Source: Hydractinia symbiolongicarpus
Lineage: Eukaryota > Cnidaria > Hydrozoa > Anthoathecata > Hydractiniidae
DNA: 64,000 nt
Direction of reading: 5' to 3'
Assembly (NCBI RefSeq): GCF_029227915.1
Contig: NC_079877.1
Span: forward strand, 32,143,851-32,207,850
The position numbers and the translations under genes were made by a program. Below the pieces are notes generated by a model. It had not been told where the DNA came from. It saw only the letters and a program-made list of their open reading frames with translations, and made no database searches. Positions within the stretch are counted from its first letter, which is position 1; the number at the start of each line of letters is the position of its first letter. Shown piece after piece: positions 1 through 14,900 of the stretch.

Positions 1-1118
1 TTAGAAAGTCAATGAAATGTAGTTTTGGAAACTGTCTCTACTTCTTCAGCGCGAACTGACGGCTAGGATTGGTCCCACAGTAAAAATTGATTTATTTATC
101 TTAATTTTTAAATAAAGCGCTACCACAGCGCCCAGTGTAATCGCTGAGTTCCAGCAATCATGTCAAATTAAGAACAACGGTATTTCTTGTAGTCAAACTG
201 GCTTATTTATCACATTTATAAGGTCAAAGTCCACAATCAGTTCAATTAAGTTCCACAGTCAAACGTTTCACTGTGAAAAGCGATGCAACCTAGTAATATC
301 CAAACACTATCGCTAAATACATGTTGGTACGAATATGTGACGCAGCAGTTTTAACTTAAACAGATTTATACCGCTAGAAAGTCAATGAAATGTAGTTTTG
401 GAAACTGTTCCTATTCATTCGGCGCGTGCTAACGGCCAGGATTGGTCCCACAGTAAAAAATGACTTATTAATCTAAATTTTTAAACAAAGAGCTACCACA
501 GCGCTCAGTGTAATTGCTGAGTTCCAGCAATCATGTCAAATTAAGAACAATGTTATTTCTGGGAGTCTAATTGGCTCATTTATCACATTTATAAGGTCAC
601 AGTCCAAAATCAGTTCATTTAAGTGCCACAGTCAATCGTTTTACTTTTAAAAACGATACAACTAAGTAATATCAGAAAAATATCCCTAAATTAATGTGGG
701 GACGAATATGTGACACAACCGTTTTAACTCAAACGGACAGACATCGTTAGAAAGTCAATGAAATGTAGTTTTTGAAATTGTCGGTATTTTTTCAGCACGC
801 GATGACGTCTAGGATTCGTCCCACAGTAAAGAATGACTTATTTATCTAAATTTTTAAATGAAGCGCTACCACAGCGCCCTATGCAATCGCTAAGTTCCGG
901 CAATCACGTGAAAATAAGAAGAATGTTTTTTCTTGGGGTCCAATTGTCTCATTTATCACATTTATCAGGTCAAAGTACAGAGCAAGTTCAATTAAGTCCC
1001 ACAGTCAATCGTTTCACTGTTAAAAGCGATACAACTTGGTAATATCGGAAAAAAATATCTAAACACATGTTGGCACGAATATGTGACGCAACCGCTGTAA
1101 CTCAAACGGATTGACACC
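1..1118 (+). repeat. Satellite A three-monomer block, types 1-2-3
   Basis: The first 1118 bp (types 1, 2, 3) is repeated almost identically from 1119 to about 2237. The few differences include GTAG to GTGG in the first landmark and GGAAACTG to GGAGACTG in the second monomer. This indicates a recent direct duplication of a trimer, a sub-block of the longer higher-order repeat seen further right. Confidence 0.85.
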
Positions 1119-4100
1119 GTTAGAAAGTCAATGAAATGTGGTTTTGGAAACTGTCTCTACTTCTTCAGCGCGAACTGACGGCTAGGATTGGTCCCACAGT
1201 AAAAATTGATTTATTTATCTTAATTTTTAAATAAAGCGCTACCACAGCGCCCAGTGTAATCGCTGAGTTCCAGCAATCATGTCAAATTAAGAACAACGGT
1301 ATTTCTTGTAGTCAAACTGGCTTATTTATCACATTTATAAGGTCAAAGTCCACAATCAGTTCAATTAAGTTCCACAGTCAAACGTTTCACTGTGAAAAGC
1401 GATGCAACCTAGTAATATCCAAACACTATCGCTAAATACATGTTGGTACGAATATGTGACGCAGCAGTTTTAACTTAAACGGATTTATACCGCTAGAAAG
1501 TCAATGAAATGTAGTTTTGGAGACTGTTCCTATTCATTCGGCGCGTGCTAACGGCCAGGATTGGTCCCACAGTAAAAAATGAATTATTAATCTAAATTTT
1601 TAAACAAAGAGCTACCACAGCGCTCAGTGTAATTGCTGAGTTCCAGCAATCATGTCAAATTAAGAACAATGTTATTTCTGGGAGTCTAATTGGCTCATTT
1701 ATCACATTTATAAGGTCACAGTCCAAAATCAGTTCATTTAAGTGCCACAGTCAATTGTTTTACTTTTAAAAACGATACAACTTAGTAATATCAGAAAAAT
1801 ATCCCTAAATTAATGTGGGGACGAATATGTGACACAACCGTTTTAACTCAAACGGACAGACATCGTTAGAAAGTCAATGAAATGTAGTTTTTGAAATTGT
1901 CGCTATTTTTTCAGCGCTCGATGACGTCTAGGATTTGTCCCACAGTAAAGAATGACTTATTTATCCAAATTTTTAAATGAAGGCTACCACAGCGCCCAGT
2001 GGAATCGCTAAATTCCGGCAATCACGTGAAAATAAGAAGAATGTTTTTTCTTAGGGTCCAATTGTCTCATTTATGACATTTATCAGGTCAAAGTACAGAG
2101 CAAGTTCAATTAAGTCCCACAGTCAATCGTTTCACTGTTAAAAGCGATGCAACCTAGTAATATCAGAAAAATATCGCTAAATACATGTTAGTACGAATGT
2201 GTGACCCAACCGTTGTAACTCAAACGGACTGACACCGTTAGAATTTCAGTGAGATGTAGTAATTGAATCTGTCTCTATTTCTTCAGCGCGCGCTAACGGC
2301 TAGGCTTGGTTCCACAGTAAAAAATTAATTTCTTTTCTAAATTCTTAAATGAAGCGCTACCACAGCGCCCAGTGTAATCGTTGAATTCCAGCACTCATGT
2401 CAAATTAAGAGCAATGTTATTTCTAGGAGTCCAATTGGCTCATTTATCACATTTATAAGGTCACAGTCCAAAATCAGTTCATTTAAGTGCCACAGTCAAT
2501 CGTTTTACTTTTCAAAGCGATACAACTTAGTAATATCAGAAAAATATCCCTAAATACATGTGGGGACGAATATGTGACACAACCGTTTTAACTCAAACGG
2601 ACAGACATCGTTAAAAAGTCAATGAAATGTAGTTTTTGAAATTGTCGCTATTTTTTCAGCGCGCGATGACGTCTAGGATTCATCCCACAGTAAAGAATGA
2701 CTTATTTATCTAAATTTTTAAATGAAGCGCTACCACAGCGCCCAGTGCAATCGCTAAGTTCCGGCAATCACGTGAAAATAAGAAGAATGTTTTTTCTTAG
2801 GGTCCAATTGTCTCATTTATGACATTTATCAGGTCAAAGTACAGAGCAAGTTCAATTAAGTCCCACAGTCAATCGTTTCACTGTTAAAAGCGATGCAACC
2901 TAGTAATATCAGAAAAATATCGCTAAATACATGTTAGTACGAATATGTGACCCAACCGTTGTAACTCAAACGGACTGACACCGTTAGAATGTCAGTGAGA
3001 TGTAGTAATTGAATCTGTCTCTATTTCTTCAGCGCGCGCTAACGGCTAGGCTTGGTTCCACAGTAAAAAATTAATCTCTTTTCTAAATTCTTAAATGAAG
3101 CGCTACCACAGCGCCCAGTGTAATCGTTGAATTCCAGCACTCATGTCAAATTAAGAGCAATGTTATTTCTGGGAGTCCAATTGGCTCATTTATCACATTT
3201 ATAAGGTCACAGTCCAAAATCAGTTCATTTAAGTGACACAGTCAATCGTTTTACTTTTCAAAGCGATACAACTTAGTAATATCAGAAAAATACCCTAAAT
3301 ACATGTGGGGACGAATATGTGACACAACCGTTGTAACTCAAACGGACAGACATCGTTAAAAAGTCAATGAAATGTAGTTTTTGAAATTGTCGCTATTTTT
3401 TCAGCACGCGATGACGTCTAGGATTCGTCCCACAGTAAAGAATGACTTATTTATCTAAATTTTTAAATGAAGCGCTACCACAGCGCCCTGTGCAATCGCT
3501 AAGTTCCGGCAATCACGTGAAAATAAGAAGAATGTTTTTTCTTGGGGTCCAATTGTCTCATTTATCACATTTATCAGGTCAAAGTACAGAGCAAGATCAA
3601 TTAAGTCCCACAGTCAATCGTTTCACTGTTAAAAGCAATACAACTTAGTAATATCGGAAAAAAATATCTAAACACATGTTGGTACGAATATATGACGCAA
3701 CAGTTGTAACTCAAACGGATTGACACTGTGAGAAATTCACTGAAAGGTAGTTTGGGAAACTGTCTCTACTTCCTCAGCGCGAACTAACGGCTAGGATTGG
3801 TCCCACAGTAAAAAATGATTTATTTATCTTAATTTTTAAATAAAGCGCTACCACAGCGCCCAGTGTAATCGCTGAGTTACAGCAATCAAGTCAAATTAAG
3901 AACAATGTTATTTCTTGGGGTCCAGTTGGCTCACTTATCACATTTATAAGGTCAAAGTCCACAATCAGTTCAATTAAGTCCCACAGTCAAACGCTTCACT
4001 CTTAAAAGCGATGCAAGCTAGTAATATCGGAAAAAAATATCTAAACACATGTTTGCACGAACATATGACGCAACCGTTGTAACTCAAACGGATTGACACC

Positions 4101-5966
4101 GTTAGAAAGTCAATGAAATGTAGTTTTTGAAACTGTCTCTATTTCTTCAGCGCAAACTAACGGCTAGGATTGGTCCAACAGTAAAGAATGACTTATTTAT
4201 CTAAATTTTTAAATGAAGCGCTACCACAGCGCCCTGTGCAATCGCTAAGTTCCGGCAATCACGTGAAAATAAGAAGAATGTTTTTTCTTGGGGTCCAATT
4301 GTCTCATTTATCACATTTATCAGGTCAAAGTACAGAGCAAGTTTAATTAAGTCCCACAGTCAATCGTTTCACTGTTAAAAGCGATGCAACCTAGTAATAT
4401 CAGAAAAATATCGCTAAATACATGTTAGTACGAATGTGTGACCCAACCGTTGTAACTCAAACGGACTGACACCGTTAGAATGTCAGTGAGATGTAGTAAT
4501 TGAATCTGTCTCTATTTCTTCAGCGCGCGCTAACGGCTAGGCTTGGTTCCACAGTAAAAAATTAATTTCTTTTCTAAATTCTTAAATGAAGCGCTACCAC
4601 AGCGCCCAGTGTAATCGTTGAATTCCAGCACTCATGTCAAATTAAGAGCATTGTTATTTCTGGGAGTCCAATTGGCTCATTTATCACATTTATAAGGTCA
4701 CAGTCCAAAATCAGTTCATTTAAGTGCCACAGTCAATCGTTTTACTTTTCAAAGCGATACAACTTAGTAATATCAGAAAAATATCCCTAAATACATGTGG
4801 GGACGAATATGTGACACAACCGTTGTAACTCAAACGGACAGACATCGTTAAAAAGTCAATGAAATGTAGTTTTTGAAATTGTCGCTATTTTTTCAGCGCG
4901 CGATGACGTCTAGGATTCGTCCCACAGTAAAGAATGACTTATTTATCTAAATTTTTAAATGATGCGCTACCACAGCGCCCAGTGCAATCGCTAAGTTCCA
5001 GCAATCACGTGAAAATAAGAAGAATGTTTTTTCTTAGGGTCCAATTGTCTCATTTATGACATTTATCAGGTCAAAGTACAGAGCAAATTCAATTAAGTCC
5101 CACAGTCAATCGTTTCACTGTTAAAAGCGATGCAACCTAGTAATATCAGAAAAATATCGCTAAATACATGTTAGTACGAATATGTGACCCAACCGTTGTA
5201 ACTCAAACGGACTGACACCGTTAGAATGTCAGTGAGATGTAGTAATTGAATCTGTCTCTATTTCTTCAGTGCGCGCTAACGGCTAGGCTTGGTTCCACAG
5301 TAAAAAATTAATTTCTTTTCTAAATTCTTAAATGAAGCGCTACCACAGCGCCCAGTGTAATCGTTGAATTCCAGCACTCATGTCAAATTAAGAGCAATGT
5401 TATTTCTGGGAGTCCAATTGGCTCATTTATCACATTTATAAGGTCACAGTCCAAAATCAGTTCATTTAAGTGCCACAGTCAATCGTTTTACTTTTCAAAG
5501 CGATACAACTTAGTAATATCAGAAAAATACCTTAAATACATGTGGGGACGAATATGTGACACAACCGTTGTAACTCAAACGGACAGACATCGTTAAAAAG
5601 TCAATGAAATGTAGTTTTTGAAATTGTCGCTATTTTTTCAGCACGCGATGACGTCTAGGATTCGTCCCACAGTAAAGAATGACTTATTTATCTAAATTTT
5701 TAAATGCAGCGCTACCACAGCGCCCTGTGCAATCGCTAAGTTCCGGCAATCACGTGAAAATAAGAAGAATGTTTTTTCTTGGGTCCAATTGTCTCATTTA
5801 TCACATTTATCAGGTCAAAGTACAGAGCAAGTTCAATTAAGTCCCACAGTTAATCGTTTCACTGTTAAAAGCGATACAACTTGGTAATATCGGAAAAAAA
5901 TATCTAAACACATGTTGGCACGAATATGTGACGCAACCGCTGTAACTCAAACGGATTGACACCGTT

Positions 5967-8575
5967 AGAAAGTCAATGAAATGTAGTTTTGGAAACTGTC
6001 TCTACTTCTTCAGCGCGAACTGACGGCTAGGATTGGTCCCACAGTAAAAATTGATTTATTTATCTTAATTTTTAAATAAAGCGCTACCACAGCGCCCAGT
6101 GTAATCGCTGAGTTCCAGCAATCATGTCAAATTAAGAACAACGGTATTTCTTGTAGTCAAACTGGCTTATTTATCACATTTATAAGGTCAAAGTCCACAA
6201 TCAGTTCAATTAAGTTCCACAGTCAAACGTTTCACTGTGAAAAGCGATGCAACCTAGTAATATCCAAACACTATCGCTAAATACATGTTGGTACGAATAT
6301 GTGACGCAGCAGTTTTAACTTAAACGGATTTATACCGCTAGAAAGTCAATGAAATGTAGTTTTGGAAACTGTTCCTATTCATTCGGCGCGTGCTAACGGC
6401 CAGGATTGGTCCCAAAGTAAAAAATGACTTATTAATCTAAATTTTTAAATAAAGAGCTACCACAGCGCTCAGTGTAATTGCTGAATTCCAGCAATCATGT
6501 CAAATTAAGAACAATGTTATTTCTGGGAGTCTAATTGGCTCATTTATCACATTTATAAGGTCACAGTCCAAATTCAGTTCATTTAAGTGCCACAGTCAAT
6601 CGTTTTACTTTTAAAAACGATACAACTTAGTAATATCAGAAAAATATCCCTAAATTAATGTGGGGACGAATATGTGACACAACCGTTTTAACTCAAACGG
6701 ACAGACATCGTTAGAAAGTCAATGAAATGTAGTTTTTGAAATTGTCGCTATTTTCTCAGCGCTCGATGACGTCTAGGATTTGTCCCACAGTAAAGAATGA
6801 CTTATTTATCCAAATTTTTAAATGAAGCGCTACCACAGCGCCCAGTGCAATCGCTAAGTTCCGGCAATCACGTGAAAATAAGAAGAATGTTTTTTCTTAG
6901 CGTCCAATTGTCTCATTTATGACATTTATCAGGTCAAAGTACAGAGCAAGTTCAATTAAGTCCCACAGTCAATCGTTTCACTGTTAAAAGCGATGCAACC
7001 TAGTAATATCAGAAAAATATCGCTAAATACATGTTAGTACGAATGTGTGACCCAACCGTTGTAACTCAAACGGACTGACACCGTTAGAATGTCAGTGAGA
7101 TGTAGTAATTGAATCTGTCTCTATTTCTTCAGCGCGCGCTAACGGCTAGGCTTGGTTCCACAGTAAAAAATTAATTTCTTTTCTAAATTCTTAAATGAAG
7201 CGCTACCACAGCGCCCAGTGTAATCGTTGAATTCCAGCACTCATGTCAAATTAAGAGCAATGTTATTTCTGGGAGTCCAATTGGCTCATTTATCACATTT
7301 ATAAGGTCACAGTCCAAAATCAGTTCATTTAAGTGCCACAGTCAATCGTTTTACTTTTCAAAGCGATACAACTTAGTAATATCAGAAAAATATCCCTAAA
7401 TACATGTGGGGACGAATATGTGACACAACCGTTGTAACTCAAACGGACAGACATCGTTAGAAAGTCAATGAAATGTAGTTTTTGAAATTGTCGCTATTTT
7501 TTCAGCACGCGATGACGTCAAGGATTCGTCCCACAGTAAAGAATGACTTATTTATCTAAATTTTTAAATGAAGCGCTACCACAGCGCCCTGTGCAATCGC
7601 TAAGTTCCGGCAATCACGTGAAAATAAGAAGAATGTTTTTTCTTGGGGTCCAATTGTCTCATTTATCACATTTATCAGGTCAAAGTACAGAGCAAGATCA
7701 ATTAAGTCCCACAGTCAATCGTTTCACTGTTAAAAGCAATACAACTTAGTAATATCAGAAAAATATCGCTAAATACATGTGGGGACGAATATGTGACACA
7801 ACCGTTGTAACTCAAACGGACTGACACCGTTAGAATGTCAGTGAGATGTAGAAATTGAATCTGTCTCTATTTCTTCAGCGCGCGCTAACGGCTAGGCTTG
7901 GTTCCACAGTAAAAAATTAATTTCTTTTCTAAATTCTTAAATGAAGCGCTACCACAGCGCCCAGTGTAATCGTTGAATTCCAGCACTCATGTCAAATTAA
8001 GAGCAATGTTATTTCTGGGAGTCCAATTGGCTCATTTATCACATTTATAAGGTCACAGTCCAAAATCAGTTCATTTAAGTGCCACAGTCAATCGTTTTAC
8101 TTTTCAAAGCGATACAACTTAGTAATATCAGAAAAATACCCTAAATACATGTGGGGACGAATATGTGACACAACCGTTGTAACTCAAACGGACAGACATC
8201 GTTAAAAAGTCAATGAAATGTAGTTTTTGAAATTGTCGCTATTTTTTCAGCACGCGATGACGTCTAGGATTCGTCCCACAGTAAAGAATGACTTATTTAT
8301 CTAAATTTTTAAATGAAGCGCTACCACAGCGCCCTGTGCAATCGCTAAGTTCCGGCAATCACGTGAAAATAAGAAGAATGTTTTTTCTTGGGGTCCAATT
8401 GTCTCATTTATCACATTTATCAGGTCAAAGTACAGAGCAAGTTCAATTAAGTCCCACAGTCAATCGTTTCACTGTTAAAAGCGATACAACTTGGTAATAT
8501 CGGAAAAAAATATCTAAACACATGTTGGCACGAATATGTGACGCAACCGCTGTAACTCAAACGGATTGAGACCGT
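5967..8575 (+). repeat. Satellite A higher-order repeat, 7-mer of about 2.61 kb
   Basis: Monomer types run 1-2-3-4-3-4-3 and the series restarts with a type 1 monomer at about 8576. The same 2609-bp step separates the near-identical type 3 monomers at 833 and 3442, and about 2611 bp separates the type 1-like monomers at 1119 and 3730. The 7-mer is therefore a real larger repeat unit rather than a chance ordering. Confidence 0.85.
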
Positions 8576-11557
8576 TAGAAAGTCAATGAAATGTAGTTTT
8601 GGAAACTGTCTCTACTTCTTCAGCGCGAACTGACGGCTAGGATTGGTCACACAGTAAAAATTGATTTATTTATCTTAATTTTTAAATAAAGCGCTACCAC
8701 AGCGCCCAGTGTAATCGCTGAGTTCCAGCAATCATGTCAAATTAAGAACAACGGTATTTCTTGTAGTCAAACTGGCTTATTTATCACATTTATAAGGTCA
8801 AAGTCCACAATCAGTTCAATTAAGTTCCACAGTCAAACGTTTCACTGTGAAAAGCGATGCAACCTAGTAATATCCAAACACTATCGCTAAATACATGTTG
8901 GTACGAATATGTGACGCAGCAGTTTTAACTTAAACGGATTTATACCGCTAGAAAGTCAATGAAATGTAGTTTTGGAAACTGTTCCTATTCATTCGGCGCG
9001 TGCTAACGGCCAGGATTGGTCCCACAGTAAAAAATGACTTATTAATCTAAATTTTTAAATAAAGAGCTACCACATCGCTCAGTGTAATTGCTGAATTCCA
9101 GCAATCATGTCAAATTAAGAACAATGTTATTTCTGGGAGTCTAATTGGCTCATTTATCACATTTATAAGGTCACAGTCCAAAATCAGTTCATTTAAGTGC
9201 CACAGTCAATCGTTTTACTTTTAAAAACGATACAACTTAGTAATATCAGAAAAATATCCCTAAATTAATGTGGGGACGAATATGTGACACAACCGTTTTA
9301 ACTCAAACGGACAGACATCGTTAGAAAGTCAATGAAATGTAGTTTTTGAAATTGTCGCTATATTTTCAGCGCTCGATGACGTCTAGGATTTGTCCCACAG
9401 TAAAGAATGACTTATTTATCCAAATTTTTGAATGAAGCGCTACCACAGCGCCCAGTTCAATCGCTAAGTTCCGGCAATCACGTGAAAATAAGAAGAATGT
9501 TATTTCTTAGGGTCCAATTGTCTCATTTATGACATTTATCAGGTCAAAGTACAGAGCAAGTTCAATTAAGTCCCACAGTCAATCGTTTCACTGTTAAAAG
9601 CGATGCAACCTAGTAAAATCAGAAAAATATCGCTAAATACATGTTAGTACGAATGTGTGACCCAACCGTTGTAACTCAAACGGACTGACACCGTTAGAAT
9701 GTCAGTGAGATGTAGTAATTGAATCTGTCTCTATTTCTTCAGCGCGCGCTAACGGCTAGGCTTGGTTCCACAGTAAAAAATTAATTTCTTTTCTAAATTC
9801 TTAAATGAAGCGCTACCACAGCGCCCAGTGTAATCGTTGAATTCCAGCACTCATGTCAAATTAAGAGCAATGCTATTTCTGGGAGTCCAATTGGCTCATT
9901 TATCACATTTATAAGGTCACAGTCCAAAATCAGTTCATTTAAGTGCCACAGTCAATCGTTTTACTTTTCAAAGCGATACAACTTAGTAATATCAGAAAAA
10001 TATCCCTAAATACATGTGGGGACGAATATGTGACACAACCGTTGTAACTTAAACGGATTTATACCGCTAGAAAGTCAATGAAATGTAGTTTTGGAAACTG
10101 TTCCTATTCATTCGGCGCGTGCTAACGGCCAGGATTGGTCCCACAGTAAAAAATGACTTATTAATCTAAATTTTTAAATAAAGAGCTACCACAGCGCTCA
10201 GTGTAATTGCTGAGTTCCAGCAATCATGTCAAATTAAGAACAATGTTATTTCTGGGAGTCTAATTGGCTCATTTATCACATTTATAAGGTCACAGTCCAA
10301 AATCAGTTCATTTAAGTGCCACAGTAAATCGTTTTACTTTTAAGAACGATACAACTTAGTAATATCAGAAAAATATCCCTAAATTAATGTGGGAACGAAT
10401 ATGTGACACAACCGTTGTAACTCAAACGGACAGACATCGTTAGAAAGTCAATGAAATGTAGTTTTTGAAATTGTCGCTATTTTTTCAGCGCTCGATGACG
10501 TCTAGGATTTGTCCCACAGTAAAGAATGACTTATTTATCCAAATTTTTAAATGAAGCGCTACCACAGCGCCCAGTGCAATCGCTAAGTTCCGGCAATCAC
10601 GTGAAAAGAAGAAGAATGTTTTTTCTTAGGGTCCAATTGTCTCATTTATGACATTTATCAGGTCAAAGTACAGAGCAAGTTCAATTAAGTCCCACAGTCA
10701 ATCGTTTCACTGTTAAAAGCGATGCAACCTAGTAATATCAGAAAAATATCGCTAAATACATGTTAGTACGAATATGTGACCCAACCGTTGTAACTCAAAC
10801 GGACTGAGACCGTTAGAATGTCAGTGAGATGTAGTAATTGAATCTGTCTCTATTTCTTCAGCGCGCGCTAACGGCTAGGCTTGGTCCCACAGTAAAAAAT
10901 TAATTTCTTTTCTGAATTCTTAAATGAAGCGCTACCACAGCGCCCAGTGTAATCGTTGAATTCCAGCACTCATGTCAAATTAAGAGCAATGTTATTTCTG
11001 GGAGTCCAATTGGCTCATTTATCACATTTATAAGGTCACAGTCCAAAATCAGTTCATTTAAGTGCCACAGTCAATCGTTTTACTTTTAAAAGCGATACAA
11101 CTTAGTAATATCAGAAAAACATCCCTAAATACATGTGGGGACGAATATGTGACACAACCGTTGTAACTCAAACGGACAGACATCGTTAGAATGTCAATGA
11201 AATGTAGTTTTTGAAATTGTCGCTATTTTTTCAGCACGCGTTGACGTCTAGGATTCGTCCCACAGTAAAGAATGACTTATTTATCTAAATTTTTAAATGA
11301 AGCGCTACCACAGCGCCCTGTGCAATCGCTAAGTTCCGGCAATCACGTGAAAATAAGAAGAATGTTTTTTCTTGGGGTCCAATTCTCTCATTTATCACAT
11401 TTATCAGGTCAAAGTACAGAGCAAGTTCAATTAAGTCCCACAGTCAATCGTTTCACTGTTAAAAGCGATACAACTTAGGAATATCGGAAAAAAATATCTA
11501 AACACATGTTGGCACGAATATGTGACGCAACCGCTGTAACTCAAACGGATTGACACC
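8576..11557 (+). repeat. Satellite A higher-order repeat, 8-mer variant of about 2.98 kb
   Basis: Monomer order here is 1-2-3-4-2-3-4-3, one monomer longer than the preceding 7-mer. An extra type 2 monomer starts at about 10067, directly after a type 4 unit. The type 3 units at 8288 and 11272 are 2984 bp apart, which fits eight monomers. Insertion of one monomer by unequal exchange would explain it. Confidence 0.8.
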
Positions 11558-11929
11558 GTTAGAAAGTCAATGAAATGTAGTTTTGGAAACTGTCTCTACT
11601 TCTTCAGCGCGAACTGAAGGCTAGGATTGGTCCCACAGTAAAAATTGATTTATTTATCTTAATTTTTAAATAAAGCGCTACCACAGCGCCCAGTGTAATC
11701 GCTGAGTTCCAGCAATCATGTCAAATTAAGAACAACGGTATTTCTTGTAGTCAAACTGGCTTATTTATCACATTTATAAGGTCAAAGTCCACAATCAGTT
11801 CAATTAAGTTCCACGGTCAAACGTTTCACTGTGAAAAGCGATGCAACCTAGTAATATCCAAACACTATCGCTCAATACATGTTGGTACGAATATGTGACG
11901 CAGCAGTTTTAACTTAAACGGATTTATAC

Positions 11930-14900
11930 CGCTAGAAAGTCAATGAAATGTAGTTTTGGAAACTGTTCCTATTAATTCAGCGCTTGCTAACAGCCAGGAT
12001 TGATCCCACAGTAAGAAATGACTTATTTTTCTTAATTTTTAAATGAAGCGCTACCATAGCGCTCAGTGCAATCACTGAGTTCCGGCAATCACGTCAAAAT
12101 AAGAAGAATGTTATTTTTTGGGGTCCAGTTGTCTCATTTATCACATTTATCAGATCACAGTCCAAAGTTAGTTCATTAAGTCCCACAGTCAATCGTTTCA
12201 CTGTTAAAAGCGATGCAACCTAGTAATATCAGAAAAATATGGCTAAATACATGTTAGTACGAATATATGACCCAACCGTTGTAACTCAAACAGACTGACA
12301 CCGTTAGAAATTAAATGAAATGTAGTTTTTGATTCTGTGGCTATTTCTTCAGCGTGTTCTAACGGCTAGGATTGGTCCCACAGTAAAAAATGACTTTCTT
12401 TTCTTAATTTTTAAATAACGTGCTACCCCAGCGCCAAGTGTAATCGCTGAGTTTCGGCAATCATGTCAAATTAAGAAGAATGTTACTTCTTGGAGTCCAA
12501 TTGTCTCACTTATCACACTTATAAGGTCACAGTCCAAAATCGGTTCAATTAAGTCCCACTGTCAATCGTTTCACTGTTAAGAGCGATGTAATCTAGTAAT
12601 AGCGAAAAAATATAGCTAAATACATTTTGGTACGAATATGTGACGCAACCGTTGTAACTCAAACGGATTGATACCGTTGAAAGTCAATGAAATGTAGCTT
12701 TTGAAACTGTTCCTTTTTATTCAGCGCGTGCTAACGGCCAGGATTGGTCCCACAGTAATTATGACTTATTTATCTAAGTTTTTAAATGAAGCGCTACCAC
12801 AGCGCCATTGTAATCGTTGAATTCCAGCAATCATGTCAAATTAAGAGGAATGAAATTTCTGGCAGTCCTATTGGCTCATTTATCACATTTATAAGGTCAC
12901 AGTCCAAAATCAGTTCATTTAAGTGACACAGTCAATCGTTTCACTGTTAAAAGCGATACAACCTAGTAATATCAGTAAAATTCCCTAAATACATGTTGGT
13001 ACGAATATGTGACGCAACCGTTGTAACTGAAACGGATTGAAACCGTTAGAAAGTCAATGAAATGTAGTTTTTGAAACTGTCTCTATTTCTTCAGTGCAAA
13101 CTAACGGCTAGGATTCGTCCCACAGTAAAGAATGACTTTTTTATCTAAATTTTTAAATGAAGCGCTACCACAGCGCCCAGTGCAATCGCTAAGTTCCGGC
13201 AATCACGTGAAAATAAGAAGAATGTTTTTTCTTAGGGTCCAATTGTCTCATTTATGACATTTATCAGGTCAAAGTACAGAGCAAGTTCAATTAAGTCCCA
13301 CAGTCAATCGTTTCACTGTTAAAAGCGATGCAACCTAGTAATATCAGAAAAATATCGCTAAATACATGTTAGTACGAATATGTGACCCAACCGTTGTAAC
13401 TCAAACGGACTGACACCGTTAGAATGTCAGTGAGATGTAGTAATTGAATCTGTCTCTATTTCTTCAGCGCGCGCTAACGGCTAGGCTTGGTCCCACAGTA
13501 AAAAATTAATTTCTTTTCTAAATTCTTAAATGAAGCGCTACCACAGCGCCCAGTGTAATCGTTGAATTCCAGCACTCATGTCAAATTAAGAGCAATGTTA
13601 TTTCTGGGAGTCCAATTGGCTCATTTATCACATTTATAAGGTCACAGTCCAAAATCAGTTCATTTAAGTGCCACAGTCAATCGTTTTACTTTTAAAAACG
13701 ATACAACTTAGTAATATCAGAAAAATATCCCTAAATTAATGTGGGGACGAATATGTGACACAACCGTTGTAACTCAAACGGACAGACATCGTTAGAAAGT
13801 CAATGAAATGTAGTTTTTGAAATTGTCGCTATTTTTTCAGCGCTCGATGACGTCTAGGATTTGTCCCACAGTAAAGAATGACTTATTTATCCAAATTTTT
13901 AAATGAAGCGCTACCACAGCGCCCAGTGCAATCGCTAAGTTCCGGCAATCACGTGAAAATAAGAAGAATGTTTTTTCTTAGGGTCCAATTGTCTCATTTA
14001 TCACATTTATCAGGTCAAAGTACAGAGCAAGTTCAATTAAGTCCCACAGTCAATCGTTTCACTGTTAAAAGCGATGCAACCTAGTAATATCAGAAAAATA
14101 TCGCTAAATACATGTTAGTACGAATATGTGACCCAACCGTTGTAACTCAAACGGACTGAGATCGTTAGAATGTCAGTGAGATGTAGTAATTGAATCTGTC
14201 TCTATTTCTTCAGCGCGCGCTAACGGCTAGGCTTGGTCCCACAGTAAAAAATTAATTTCTTTTCTAAATTCTTAAATGAATCGCTACCACAGCGCCCAGT
14301 GTAATCGTTGAATTCCAGCACTCATGTCAAATTAAGAGCAATGTTATTTCTGGGAGTCCAATTGTCTCACTTATCACACTTATAAGGTCACAGTCCAAAA
14401 TCAGTTCATTTAAGTGCCACAGTCAATCGTTTCACTGTTAAAAGCGATACAACCTAGTAATATCAGTAAAATACCCAAAATACATGTTGGTACGAATATG
14501 TGACGCAACCGTTGTAACTGAAACGGATTGAAACCGTTAGAAAGTCAATGAAATGTAGTTTTTGAAACTGTCTCTATTTCTTCAGCGCATACTAACGGGT
14601 AGGATTGATCCAACAGTAAAAAATGACTTATTTATCTTAATTTTGAAGTAAAGCGCTACCACAGCGCTCAGTGTAATTGCTGAGTTCCAGCAATCATGTC
14701 AAATTAAGAGGAATGAAATTTCTGCCAGTCCTATTGGCTCATTTATCACATTTATAAGGTCAAAGTCCAAAATCAGTTCATTTAAGTGCCACAGTCAATC
14801 GTTTCACTGTTAAAAGCGATACAACCTAGTAATATCAGAAAAATACCCTAAATACATGTTGGTGCGAATATGTTACGCAACCGTTGTAACTGAAACGGAT

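Noticed and set aside
833-1042. Recurring 68-69 codon open frames in satellite A (also at 3442, 7543, 8288, 11272, 13878)
   Set aside because: They come from one monomer type and recur only because the repeat recurs. The monomer length does not preserve the frame from unit to unit, and no protein motif is visible.
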